Below, in pieces: positions 42,314-51,170 of a stretch of DNA of 64,000 bases; the stretch's first letter is position 1; each line of letters starts with the position of its first letter. A model generated the notes under the pieces. That model was not told the origin of the DNA. It saw only the letters and a program-made list of their open reading frames with translations, and ran no database searches. The translations under genes were made by a program, and so were the position numbers. The stretch spans positions 992,001-1,056,000 of the forward strand of contig JACKHF010000001.1 in assembly GCA_020639155.1 (NCBI GenBank), in the 5' to 3' direction. The stretch is from Phycisphaeraceae bacterium. GTDB taxonomy: Bacteria > Planctomycetota > Phycisphaerae > Phycisphaerales > UBA1924.

Positions 42314-43870
42314 TTACGGGCATCCAACGGCGTACGCGTTACCGAAGCAGATGTAATCAAAGATGTTCAGGCTGCCCGACCCGTCACAGTCGGCATACGG
42401 ATCATTTGTGCTGTACGCGTTGCCGAAGCAGATGTAGTCAAAGATGTTTAGGCTGCCCGACCCGTCACAGTCCGGATAGCAGGCGCCGGACGAGATACAC
42501 ACGGTGCCACCAGCAGCCGCGCCATCGCTCGGGGTTACGCACACCTCGACCGTGTCGCCCGCACTCCACGTGTTCGCAGCGATCGCGTCTGCCCGGCCGG
42601 CGGTGATGACATCGCGCACCGTGCTTCCATTCACCTTCCACACGTAGTGATAGCGGACAACATCCCAGTCAAGATCGTCCTTCCAGTTTGATGTTTGCAC
42701 GCGCGCGTAGATCGCGTGGCCCGATTCGGGCACAGCCGGATCAAACGAGACACTGATTGGTTCCGGCGGACGGTTCAAGGCGGGGTTGATTGTTGTCACT
42801 GCTTGCACGGGCGCATCGATCACATTCTGCCCGTTGATATCGAGCACGATGCGCCAGTCGCCAGGCAACTGTGTCTGGAAGATCGGATCGTTCCACCAGT
42901 AGTACCATGCAAACGGGTACGGGTCCGGATTACCGAAAGCAACCGTGCCGCTGTCACGCTGCACACCACCGTTTGGATCAATCCAACGCACGCGCCATGT
43001 TGACTGCGCTGGCAGATAGTTGAGCATTACCCAGAAGTACACGCTCTGTGTTGAGAGTGCAATCTGTCCTTCACGCGGCGACGGCTCCGGCGGAAACGCA
43101 ACCGTGCCGAGATTTGTTGCTGTCACACCGAAGTCGAGCACGCCCGCCTCAGTTTGATACGGAAGCTGGTTCACCCATGCGCTCGTACCTGGGTTGCATG
43201 AGCCAACATTCGGCTCAAATGCGATACCCGCCTGATGTGATTCAAAGTGCAGGTGCGGGTATGTTGAGCACCCGCTCGACGCTGTATTGCCGATCTGCTG
43301 ACCCTCGACAACCATCTGCCCGGGAGAGACCGCGACAGATCCATTTTGCATGTGGAAGTACCAGCCTTCGCGTCCATCCCCGTGATCAATAATAACGTAG
43401 TTACCGTTCCCGTTGCACGTGGTGTTCTTGTCAAACTCGCCATCGTTTGCAAACAGCACAGTCCCGGGTGCAACAGCAAAGATTGGCACGCCGATGTCCT
43501 GCTCGCTCCATGATCGGATGATCACGTCATGGCCAGCGTGCCCGTTGTATGAAATCGCGCCGCACTCATAGTCCAGGATTCCCCCAGAAGCGTCAAGATC
43601 AACATAGTTCGTGATTGAGAGGTCGCCATAGATTTCGCCCGCCTGCGGGAAGAACCGGTAGAGTGCCGGAACGTCGATCGCAGGATGCGCGGTGTGATAT
43701 TCTGCAAGCATCGTCTCGAGTTGGTCGCGAAGCTCGGAAGGCACGCAGTTATCGTGCGTATCAACCCCATAGACGGGGCCGCCGATTGGTCCTGTCCAGC
43801 GCACATCATCCGGCGTTGCAACAAAGCTTGTCCCGATCAGTGCAAGCGATACACATGCTCCCACTACCAT
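42314..43870 (-). CDS. Secreted M23 (LytM-type) peptidase with dockerin-like tail
   Basis: 518 residues. Signal peptide in the first 18 residues (MVVGACVSLALIGTSFVA). M23 domain about 100-225: first zinc motif H111-x3-D115 ('GHAGHD'), then 'VPIFAVAPGTVLFANDGE', 'NYVIIDHGDGREGWYFHMQN', and second motif H206-L-H208 ('YPHLHFESH'). The family cleaves glycine-containing or peptidoglycan cross-bridges in the envelope. The middle part carries a beta-sandwich-like region ('STWRVRWIDPNGGVQRDSGT') and a PKD/Ig-like segment near 400-455. The gene starts 31 bases after the stop of the upstream gene, so the two are probably co-transcribed. Target: cell wall or foreign cells, unknown. Confidence 0.92.
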   Translation of the reverse strand: MVVGACVSLALIGTSFVATPDDVRWTGPIGGPVYGVDTHDNCVPSELRDQLETMLAEYHTAHPAIDVPALYRFFPQAGEIYGDLSITNYVDLDASGGILDYECGAISYNGHAGHDVIIRSWSEQDIGVPIFAVAPGTVLFANDGEFDKNTTCNGNGNYVIIDHGDGREGWYFHMQNGSVAVSPGQMVVEGQQIGNTASSGCSTYPHLHFESHQAGIAFEPNVGSCNPGTSAWVNQLPYQTEAGVLDFGVTATNLGTVAFPPEPSPREGQIALSTQSVYFWVMLNYLPAQSTWRVRWIDPNGGVQRDSGTVAFGNPDPYPFAWYYWWNDPIFQTQLPGDWRIVLDINGQNVIDAPVQAVTTINPALNRPPEPISVSFDPAVPESGHAIYARVQTSNWKDDLDWDVVRYHYVWKVNGSTVRDVITAGRADAIAANTWSAGDTVEVCVTPSDGAAAGGTVCISSGACYPDCDGSGSLNIFDYICFGNAYSTNDPYADCDGSGSLNIFDYICFGNAYAVGCP

Positions 43871-43901
43871 CTTCCACTCTCCCTTTGTTTGTCATACGTA
43901 C

Positions 43902-45644
43902 TTACGGACACCCGGCTGCATATGCGGTGCCGAAACAGATGTAATCAAAGATTGTGAATACGCCGTTACCGTCGCAATCAGCGTACGCGCTTCCTGCCGC
44001 GTAAGCTGTTCCGAAACAGATGTAGTCGAAGATTGTCAGCGTGCCGTTTCCATCGCAGTCAGCATAGCACACACTCACAACCGGGGGCGGGACATTTGCA
44101 ACGAAGACACCTCCATCAACCAGTGTTGGATCACCGGGTGCAAATGATGTTTGGTAGGCGATATCACCGTCGTCATTGATAGCGCGAATTCTACCGTCCT
44201 GCCCACCAGACCCCGAGAAGAAACGAATGCCCCAAATGGTCTCTGTCTGCACGAGAACAGGGTCGCTGTTCACATCAAGCACATCGCCCTCGCGGACGAC
44301 TTTCACTATCTCTCCGTCCTCGTCTGTCATCCACAGGCCCATGTCATTGCTGCTTGATACGCCGGAACCGGTTACCGGGTATAAAAATGCAACCTGACCG
44401 ACGGCATTCCACACCGGATCAAATGAGAAAGACCCCGAGCCATTGCCAAATGTAGCGCCGCCAGCATCTGGCGCAGCATCGCCCTCACGAACAACCAGTT
44501 CGATGCCCGAAGATGTTTCGATCCACACACCCGCATCGTTGGCGCTCGTCACGCCCGAACCCGTGAGAAAGCCTGTAAACATTACATTGCCTGTGCCATT
44601 GAGTTTTACCACGCCAAAACCTGAAAACGTTGCCCCTCCTGTGCCCGGTGCAACATCACCCTCCCTGACAACAAGCGAGAGTGAGCCAGGCGCGGTAGAC
44701 CAGATACCCGAGTTGTTTGAGGACGTCACGCCAGTGCCGGTGAGCCCGCATCGAAACGCGATGTCGTTATCGTTGTTCAGCGCCAGCCCGACTGACGTTA
44801 CAAAGTTGAAAAACATCGCGCCGCCGGTGCCCGGCGCAACCGACTCTCCACGAACAACCAGATCGAGCGAGCCGGAAGCATTTGAAAAGATTGCTTCGTC
44901 ATTGACTCCATTGACCCCTGTACCATCGAGTTCGGCATGGAAGACTGTCGTTCCTGTATCGTTGAGCGATACCGACGCTTCAGTCAGTGAAAAAAATGTC
45001 GCACCACCCGTACCTGGCGCAGTCATCACGCTCCCACTCCGCGCAAGCAGAGTCATTGAACCCGACGCGTTTGACCACACACTCGCGTTCGTACTAGAGC
45101 CCGTCAGCAGCCCATAGAAAGACACACTTCCGCTGCTGTTCAGTCTCGGGAAACTCAAATCACCAAAGAGATCCCCACCCGTGCCTGGTGCTGTATCACC
45201 CTCGCGCACAACAACTTCCGGTTCCCCACCGGGCGTATGCATCCAGATGGTTGAGTTGTTCGCACTCGTCACCCCTGTGCCAGAGAGTGAGTGAAGGAAC
45301 GCCGTTTGGCCAGCATCGTTTAACACCGGTGTTGAAAGATAGAACGTGCTGAACATGGCGCCACCAGTGCCTGGAGCAACTCCTTCTTCACGCGCCAGCA
45401 GTTCATATGTTCCAGCACCTTCGGTCCATAGACATTCGTCTGGGTTGGCACTCACACCGCCAGAAAAACCGACATACCCGCCTGCATTCAGCGCGGGCTG
45501 TGCAAAGTTCGCATGCAGGAGACCACCAAGCCCCGGAGCGAGTGTTCCGCCGAGTGTTACAGTCCGAAACTCAACCTGTGCTGTCGCGTACCCGCACCAT
45601 CCACTCAATACCAGAATAGCTGCCCAGCGTCCGATATGTGTCAT
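43902..45644 (-). CDS. Secreted APGTGG-repeat protein with dockerin-like tail
   Basis: 580 residues. Signal peptide 'WAAILVLSGWCGYATA'. The body is made of seven repeats of about 65 residues beginning with EGD(V/T)APGTGGA-F ('LGGTLAPGLGGLL', 'EEGVAPGTGGAMF', 'EGDTAPGTGGDLF' and so on) and containing 'LN-SG-V-F-G-LTGSGV' and 'S(N)ASGSL-LVVRE'. This is a known planctomycete-rich repeat of propeller-like look without assigned function. The tail is the FGTAYA variant (TIFDYICFGT in both halves), shared in part only with the next upstream gene. GGAG precedes the ATG at 45644. Confidence 0.88.
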   Translation of the reverse strand: MTHIGRWAAILVLSGWCGYATAQVEFRTVTLGGTLAPGLGGLLHANFAQPALNAGGYVGFSGGVSANPDECLWTEGAGTYELLAREEGVAPGTGGAMFSTFYLSTPVLNDAGQTAFLHSLSGTGVTSANNSTIWMHTPGGEPEVVVREGDTAPGTGGDLFGDLSFPRLNSSGSVSFYGLLTGSSTNASVWSNASGSMTLLARSGSVMTAPGTGGATFFSLTEASVSLNDTGTTVFHAELDGTGVNGVNDEAIFSNASGSLDLVVRGESVAPGTGGAMFFNFVTSVGLALNNDNDIAFRCGLTGTGVTSSNNSGIWSTAPGSLSLVVREGDVAPGTGGATFSGFGVVKLNGTGNVMFTGFLTGSGVTSANDAGVWIETSSGIELVVREGDAAPDAGGATFGNGSGSFSFDPVWNAVGQVAFLYPVTGSGVSSSNDMGLWMTDEDGEIVKVVREGDVLDVNSDPVLVQTETIWGIRFFSGSGGQDGRIRAINDDGDIAYQTSFAPGDPTLVDGGVFVANVPPPVVSVCYADCDGNGTLTIFDYICFGTAYAAGSAYADCDGNGVFTIFDYICFGTAYAAGCP

Positions 45645-45846
45645 GCCGCTCTCCTCTTTACATCGAAAAACCATGGAACTGGAGCAACGAGACTACACGA
45701 AAACAGCATTCCTTGTCAAGACGGAATACCTGAACGCGAGATATGTAGCTTTAGTGCTGATTCTGTTAACTATGTAAAAAGAAAGTGTGTGTATTTCTCG
45801 ATGCTCTTTATGGCTTTTCGCTGGAGTGCACTAACGCAAAGCACCG

Positions 45847-46620
45847 TCACAGACACCCGGTTGCGTATGCGGTACCAAAACAGATGTAATCAAAGACTGT
45901 GAATACGCCGTTGCCGTCGCAATCAGCATACTGATATTCCAACGCGTAGGCATTGCCATAGCAGATGTAATCGAAGATGCTGAGCTCGCCGTCCATATCG
46001 CAATCCGGATAGCACAGTGTTAACTCCAGTGAAACGTTATCGAAGTATCCACTTGAGAGCGGGCCAGCAACATCCGCAACACGGAGTTCGATCCAGACTG
46101 ATCTCGTCCCCATTGGCACCTTGCGTTGTAAGCCACGACAGTGCCATGTGGACGGGTCCATCGGTTCATGGTCCGCATTGAAATAGACAACATGCAGCAG
46201 TTCATCGGTGCCGTTTCGATACTCGACTGTTGCGGCTGCAGCTGCCGGGAGTGAGGCGTCGCCTTGCCACTGGAGAAGCATGCCAAAGATCGATGACACC
46301 ATCTCGCTATCAATCGCCTTCGCAAACTCAGACACGTCGACGGTCTGCGACAACGTTCGCACACCCGAACCGGTCTCGCTACCAAAGCAATAGTCCCCTG
46401 TCACACCAACTGCTGGCAAGCCCGCAGTGCCCGGCACAGAAGACATGACAGCACTCAAGCCGCCGGACACCCATCCGGTTGTATCGCCGGTTTCTGCATC
46501 GCCGTTGACAACAAGGTTCTCGTAGTAGGGCTGGGCATACGCATTTCCTGCACCAACAACCAAAGCCACCATTAGCGCGAAGTATCTCGCATGTGCCTGC
46601 AAATCTGTTCGTGTACGCAT
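45847..46620 (-). CDS. Secreted carbohydrate-binding-like protein with dockerin-like tail
   Basis: 257 residues. Signal peptide 'YFALMVALVVGAGNAYA'. The single body domain starts 'NLVVNGDAETGDTTGWVSGG' and ends 'GYFDNVSLELTL', the frame of jelly-roll domains (CBM or discoidin-like 'choice-of-anchor' domains) often found in planctomycete secreted proteins. The tail ends GCL instead of GCP; its second half has the FGTAYA form of the neighbouring 43902 gene. The start was chosen at MRTRTD; MRKGTE 7 codons up (46635-46637) is possible. Confidence 0.82.
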   Translation of the reverse strand: MRTRTDLQAHARYFALMVALVVGAGNAYAQPYYENLVVNGDAETGDTTGWVSGGLSAVMSSVPGTAGLPAVGVTGDYCFGSETGSGVRTLSQTVDVSEFAKAIDSEMVSSIFGMLLQWQGDASLPAAAAATVEYRNGTDELLHVVYFNADHEPMDPSTWHCRGLQRKVPMGTRSVWIELRVADVAGPLSSGYFDNVSLELTLCYPDCDMDGELSIFDYICYGNAYALEYQYADCDGNGVFTVFDYICFGTAYATGCL

Positions 46621-46804
46621 CTCTGTGCCCTTCCGCATATCACGCCTGTACCTGAACGTGTAACATGAACGCTGCATCAGCTTGGTCCTCTTCGCACATT
46701 GTGCGTCCTCGGCACATTTTACACGATGGTGTTCCTCTCCGCGAGAAAAATCCTGTTCTGAAGCAATATGTATTGCTATCAGTTTCCAAACAAATCAGAC
46801 CGGT

Positions 46805-47716
46805 TTACAAGCACCCAGCCGCGTATGCATTACCGAAGCAGATGTAATCAAAGATGTTCAGTGAGCCGGATCCATCGCAATCAGCGTATGATGTGCTTGC
46901 TGCGTACGCGTTTCCAAAGCAGATATAATCGAAGATGTCAAGACTGCAACTGTTATTACAGTCGGCGTAGCACACAACCTCCGGGAGCGGTTCGCCAGGA
47001 TGGTTGAACAGCCAGTCGATGTCGTAGCTGCATAGCGCCTCGTCGTATACCTGCACATCATCAACAAATCCATCGAAGTAGTTTTGCGGCCCCAGCCCGG
47101 GGAAGTTCATGCCGCCGATCATGAATGTTGCTGTTGAAGACTGAATTGTTTGTGACACAAACGACGATTCGACCGGCGCACCATCAACATAGATGTGGGA
47201 CATGCCAGACGCCTCATACACACCGACGATGTGATGCCACTGTCCGTCGTTGATAAGTGTTGTCGAGTTTGGCGATGAAGAACCGAGACTGCTGTGATAC
47301 AAGTACGCTGTGCCCGGCGATCCGTACGTTCCGAGTTGGTTCGTACCGATGAAATACCCTGCAACAACAGTGGACAAATGGCGGCCGAACGGGATGCCTG
47401 GTGACAGATCGCCCGCGTCCAGCCTGACCCATCCCGCGAGTGTGAATGACTCACCGCTTGTCATCGGCAACACACCGTGCATCGAGACATACGCATTGTT
47501 TGCACTGCGGATTTCTATCGCACCGTCAACAACACCGCCATTCGGATGGAATACTCCGTTGATTACGACACCATGACGCATGCCAACCAAGTCAAATGCC
47601 GCGTCATTCCCGACGGGTTCATCGAGCTTCCAATGCGAGATAAGGTCAGCGTGTAGTACCGAAGACAGCATACCGATCAGCGAGAGGGCTGCCCATTTTT
47701 TCACATCACAACGCAT
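46805..47716 (-). CDS. Secreted LamG-domain protein with dockerin-like tail
   Basis: 303 residues. Signal peptide 'WAALSLIGMLSSVLHA'. A concanavalin A-like/LamG jelly roll: 'LISHWKLDEPVGNDAAFDLV', 'VVDGAIEIRSANNAYVSM', 'FTLAGWVRLDAG', 'WHHIVGVYEASGMSHIYVDG', 'YFDGFVDDVQVYDEALCSYD', which in the family binds sugars or proteins. The first loop of the tail is degenerate with an extra cysteine (DCNNSCSLDIFD), and the tail ends GCL. The ATG at 47716 lies five bases after GAGGT; a GTG precedes it. The gap to the downstream gene is 184 bp. Confidence 0.9.
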   Translation of the reverse strand: MRCDVKKWAALSLIGMLSSVLHADLISHWKLDEPVGNDAAFDLVGMRHGVVINGVFHPNGGVVDGAIEIRSANNAYVSMHGVLPMTSGESFTLAGWVRLDAGDLSPGIPFGRHLSTVVAGYFIGTNQLGTYGSPGTAYLYHSSLGSSSPNSTTLINDGQWHHIVGVYEASGMSHIYVDGAPVESSFVSQTIQSSTATFMIGGMNFPGLGPQNYFDGFVDDVQVYDEALCSYDIDWLFNHPGEPLPEVVCYADCNNSCSLDIFDYICFGNAYAASTSYADCDGSGSLNIFDYICFGNAYAAGCL

Positions 47717-47755
47717 CACACACCTCGCATTACTCGGTTCATATCATCTCAACAC

Positions 47756-48790
47756 TCACGGGCACCCAGCTGCGTAGGCATTACCGAAGCAGATGTAATC
47801 AAAGATGTTCAGTGAGCCGGATCCATCGCAATCAGCGTATGACGTGCCTGCTGCGTACGCATTTCCAAAGCAGATGTAGTCAAAGATATTCAGTCCGCCA
47901 CTGCTGTCACAATCGGCGTAGCACCCCGAATCACGGAAGACAAAGCCTCGCGGGGTCTGTAGCCCGCCCGAGCCGGTCGCAATAAACACATCGACAAACG
48001 CGCCGGTCGTTGCATCATAACGACGGACGCCGCTGCTTCCGCTGACGTACACCATGCCGTCGGGCCTGAACTCAAGTGAGCCCGGGCCGACAAGATCCTG
48101 GTCCGCGATGAACGCGCCGAGATGCGCGTGCGTCGCTGCGTCATAGCGTTCAACCTCACGGTCGTACCAGTCGCTCATGAAAATGTCATCGTTTGGCCCG
48201 ATCGCCACGCCGGTCGCAAGACTCACCTCGGTTGTGCTCGCAAAGGAGTTCAGCAGCGCGCCCGACTGGATGTTCCATTCCTGCAATGGGCCCTGCGTGT
48301 AGTTCTCTGTTGCAACGAAGAGCGTGCCTGTTGGCGAAAGCACCATGTCGTGCGCATACCGCATTGTTCCGGCACCAATCTGTCTGATGTATGCGCCTGT
48401 TGTTGCGTTGAGCTCGACAAGATTCTGTGTGTCGTTACCGAGCACGTACGCAAAGCCGTTAGTAAACAGCATAGTCACAGGCTCTTCGAGATAGAACGTG
48501 TCAGAGAAGAACGTGTCGATGAACGCACCAGTCTGCCCATCGAATCGCTTGATATTTCCAGGGCCGAAGTTGACAACATACAGATTGCCATCGGGCCCAA
48601 AGACCAGATTCACCGGACGATCCAGCCCGCCCGAGCCCGACGGCACGAATGCGTCGATGAACGCGCCTGTTGTGCCGTCATAGCGAAGCACCGCATCACT
48701 CGATCGATCGGTAAGAAAGAACTCACTCTGGGCGAAGGAAGAAGATGTTGTCGCAACTATCAGTGCAAGGCCAGATCTTGTACGGTTCAT
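47756..48790 (-). CDS. Secreted NHL-like propeller protein with dockerin-like tail (A)
   Basis: 344 residues. Signal peptide 'SGLALIVATTSSSFA'. Six or so repeats of about 45 residues of the form 'VLRYDGTTGAFIDAFV', 'GSGGLDRPVNLVFGPDGNLY', 'IKRFDGQTGAFIDTF', typical of NHL/SMP-30-like beta-propellers in exported proteins. The start at 48790 was chosen because only there a signal peptide follows; the open frame reaches 48991. The gap to the gene downstream in transcription (46805-47716) is 39 bases, so the two are likely co-transcribed. Confidence 0.88.
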   Translation of the reverse strand: MNRTRSGLALIVATTSSSFAQSEFFLTDRSSDAVLRYDGTTGAFIDAFVPSGSGGLDRPVNLVFGPDGNLYVVNFGPGNIKRFDGQTGAFIDTFFSDTFYLEEPVTMLFTNGFAYVLGNDTQNLVELNATTGAYIRQIGAGTMRYAHDMVLSPTGTLFVATENYTQGPLQEWNIQSGALLNSFASTTEVSLATGVAIGPNDDIFMSDWYDREVERYDAATHAHLGAFIADQDLVGPGSLEFRPDGMVYVSGSSGVRRYDATTGAFVDVFIATGSGGLQTPRGFVFRDSGCYADCDSSGGLNIFDYICFGNAYAAGTSYADCDGSGSLNIFDYICFGNAYAAGCP

Positions 48791-48911
48791 CGGTCGCTCT
48801 CTTGTATGGGGTGTGGTCATCAAACGCAGCTTTGGCGGTTCTATGACACAATGATACAGGAAGTCTCTCTTGACTGCACGCGAAAACCCAGTCCATGCAA
48901 GCAAAGCGGCC

Positions 48912-48948
48912 AATAAAAACGTCCACGAACCGTTCGGTTCGTGGACGT
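48912..48948 (-). terminator. Rho-independent terminator after the 48982 gene
   Basis: A perfect 12-bp stem, acgtccacgaac (48919-48930) with gttcgtggacgt (48937-48948), followed on the minus strand by TTTTTATTGG. It lies 33 bases after the stop and separates two array transcripts. Confidence 0.88.
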
Positions 48949-48981
48949 GTGTTATGAAATGAATAAAACTAGTCTGTAGGT

Positions 48982-50004
48982 TTACGGGCACCCTGCTGCA
49001 TACGCGTTGCCGAAGCAGATGTAATCGAAGATGTTCAACGAGCCCGAGCCGTCACAGTCGGCGTACGACGTGCCGGCGGAATACTCGTTGCCGAAGCAGA
49101 TGTAATCAAAGATATTCAGCGAGCCACTCTGATCGCAGTCGGCATAGCAGGTCTGTGTTGGTGTGAGATCGAGTTCGGAGATAAAGCCCATCGTGTTGAG
49201 CGCCAAAGTCTGTACAGCGCCTGTCGCAGGATCGAACAGGAACAAACCGCTGCCGCCAGCTGAACCTGTGGCAAGAATCCTGCCATTGGGAAGTTCCCAC
49301 ATGCCGCGCACACCGGTGACCTGCGTCCAGTAGTCTGTCTGCGCACCGTTTGCGTCGTACGCGTACATCCCTGATGGTGAAGAGAACCCGCCAGCAAGAA
49401 TCCCGCCGTTGGAAAAACGAATGTTGAGCTGCTCGGGGAAGTCGATGCCGTTCACACCGTCTGAATCGTGAAACACCGAGACAAAGTTGCCCGCATAGTC
49501 ATACACCAGAAGATCGTCGTTGATAATATCGGGGATGAGCAGATTGCCGTTGTAGTCAAGCACATCGAACGGGTCATCCACAGCGAAGAACCCAAGATAG
49601 TTTCCTGAGAAATCAAACATGGCAATGCCATCGCCATTCCCCGGCGCACCGTTGTTGCTGCCGGAGTTTGAGACATAGACCGTATTGTTTACAACTGCAA
49701 ATCCACGACAGTTATCGAGCACGGAAGTGAACTGCCCGAGCGCGTTACCATTCAGATCATAGCGATAGATAAAATCATCAAGCTGCTCTGTAATCCATAT
49801 CTCATCACCAACACGCAACGCCTCCACCGGGGTTGACCATATGCCTGTCCCAACAATGTACGCCGGGTCAACGACAGCGCCGGTTGCGGGATCAAGCAGC
49901 ATGAGCACGTCGCTCGTGCGATCGAGCACACCAAGATACGTCTGGGCTGATGCAGTCCCAGCAGCCATTGCGAACGCGAGACAGACAGCGGTTTGGTAAC
50001 GCAT
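48982..50004 (-). CDS. Secreted NHL-like propeller protein with dockerin-like tail (B)
   Basis: 340 residues. Signal peptide 'AVCLAFAMAAGTASA'. Repeats resemble the previous gene but are more diverged: 'YLGVLDRTSDVLMLLDPATG', 'DEIWITEQLDDFIYRYDLNG', 'GFAVVNNTVYVSNSGSNN', 'NGRILATGSAGGSGLFLFDP', a beta-propeller with Asp/Gly turns. The first half of the tail has the FGNEYSAGTSYADC form also found in the five genes from 51171 to 57694, a sub-group of the array. AAGGAG precedes the ATG. Function unknown. Confidence 0.87.
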   Translation of the reverse strand: MRYQTAVCLAFAMAAGTASAQTYLGVLDRTSDVLMLLDPATGAVVDPAYIVGTGIWSTPVEALRVGDEIWITEQLDDFIYRYDLNGNALGQFTSVLDNCRGFAVVNNTVYVSNSGSNNGAPGNGDGIAMFDFSGNYLGFFAVDDPFDVLDYNGNLLIPDIINDDLLVYDYAGNFVSVFHDSDGVNGIDFPEQLNIRFSNGGILAGGFSSPSGMYAYDANGAQTDYWTQVTGVRGMWELPNGRILATGSAGGSGLFLFDPATGAVQTLALNTMGFISELDLTPTQTCYADCDQSGSLNIFDYICFGNEYSAGTSYADCDGSGSLNIFDYICFGNAYAAGCP

Positions 50005-50145
50005 CGACGATTCTCCTTCTTCCTTCAACTGATCCATTCCGCAGCGTGCGGATACATCTACAGCATATCCGAAGATGGAGGGTTGCGCACACCCAGTTGC
50101 ATGCAGCTATTGATGTTTCACATGTATTGCGAGGCCCTATAACGT

Positions 50146-50176
50146 GCAAACAAGACCCGCCCTTCCGGGCGGACTT
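50146..50176 (-). terminator. Probable terminator after the 50205 gene
   Basis: Core stem ccgccc (50158-50163) with gggcgg (50168-50173) plus three outer pairs across a small bulge, followed on the minus strand by TTGTTTGC. Weaker than the others. Confidence 0.5.
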
Positions 50177-50204
50177 GCGATAGCGTTTGAAGCCGTGCGC
50201 TGAC

Positions 50205-51146
50205 TTACGGACAACCAGCGCTGTACGCATTGCCGAAGCAGATGTAATCAAAGATATTCAATACGCCTGAACCATCGCAATCTGCGTAAGGGTCCTGTGT
50301 GCTGTACGCGTTTCCAAAGCAGATGTAGTCGAAGATATTGAGGACAGGAACCCCGTCACAGTCGGCGTAACACGTGAGGCCTGATGCACCAACATGTGCA
50401 GCAATCTCGGCAGGTGTTAAGGCACGATCGTACAACGCAACTTCATCAATCTCGCCGGTAAAGAATCGTGTGCCAAAGAGGTTGGCGGCGCGATTGATAG
50501 TAAACGGCGTCGACGTGACGTTGATGGAACTGGCATTGAGAAAACCGGGACTCAGCGCAGGATCCTGCACGACAGTTTGAGCAATGCCGTTGATATAGAG
50601 CGTTGTGCCGTCAGAAGTGCTGTTCCCGCCCTCTCGAACCCACGCAACATGCACCCACCGATCACCGCCAACTGAGGATGTGCGCACACCGGCATTGTAA
50701 AACCCGGTGTACACGCTTGTGTTGTCATTGCTTGAAACAGAGAAGTACACTGCTGTGCCGGTTGAGCCACCACCCCAATGGAGGAACGGACCCCAGTTTC
50801 CTGCGCTCCCGTTCTGATCCAGACGCACGATTGCCTCACATGTAAACGTCGGATTCCCTGTCAGCGAGGACAAACCAAGCGATTCGCCGTACGAGTTTGG
50901 ATCGCTGAAACGCACTGCGCTATCACCGGCATACGTTGAGACATCCCTGCCAACGCTTCCCTGGAAAACCAGATCGTGCGACGATCCCAGCGAACCATGG
51001 TTGACAGCATTTCCGGTCTGCTCGTTCATCTGATACCAGAGAACTGGTCCGGACGCAGTGACCTCATCCTGGAACGCCTGCGGGCTTGCATGCGCAAAGC
51101 TGACCATCATCATCGCACCACCGAAAGTGAATACGCGCACGTTCAT
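50205..51146 (-). CDS. Secreted LamG-domain protein with dockerin-like tail (second)
   Basis: 313 residues. Signal peptide 'VFTFGGAMMMVSFAHA'. LamG-type jelly roll: 'VLWYQMNEQTGNAVNHGSLG', 'FTCEAIVRLDQNGSAGNWGP', 'WVHVAWVREGGNSTSDGTTL', 'FFTGEIDEVALYDRALTPAE'. The end 'ALTPAEIAAHVGAS' is the usual closing helix of such domains. The first calcium loop of the tail is broken (DCDGVPVLNIFD). The ATG at 51146 is 7 bases after GGGAGG; the ATG two codons earlier is too close to it. It starts 24 bases after the stop of the 51171 gene, so the two are probably co-transcribed. Confidence 0.9.
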   Translation of the reverse strand: MNVRVFTFGGAMMMVSFAHASPQAFQDEVTASGPVLWYQMNEQTGNAVNHGSLGSSHDLVFQGSVGRDVSTYAGDSAVRFSDPNSYGESLGLSSLTGNPTFTCEAIVRLDQNGSAGNWGPFLHWGGGSTGTAVYFSVSSNDNTSVYTGFYNAGVRTSSVGGDRWVHVAWVREGGNSTSDGTTLYINGIAQTVVQDPALSPGFLNASSINVTSTPFTINRAANLFGTRFFTGEIDEVALYDRALTPAEIAAHVGASGLTCYADCDGVPVLNIFDYICFGNAYSTQDPYADCDGSGVLNIFDYICFGNAYSAGCP

Positions 51147-51170
51147 TGCCATTCCTCCCGATCAAACTTC

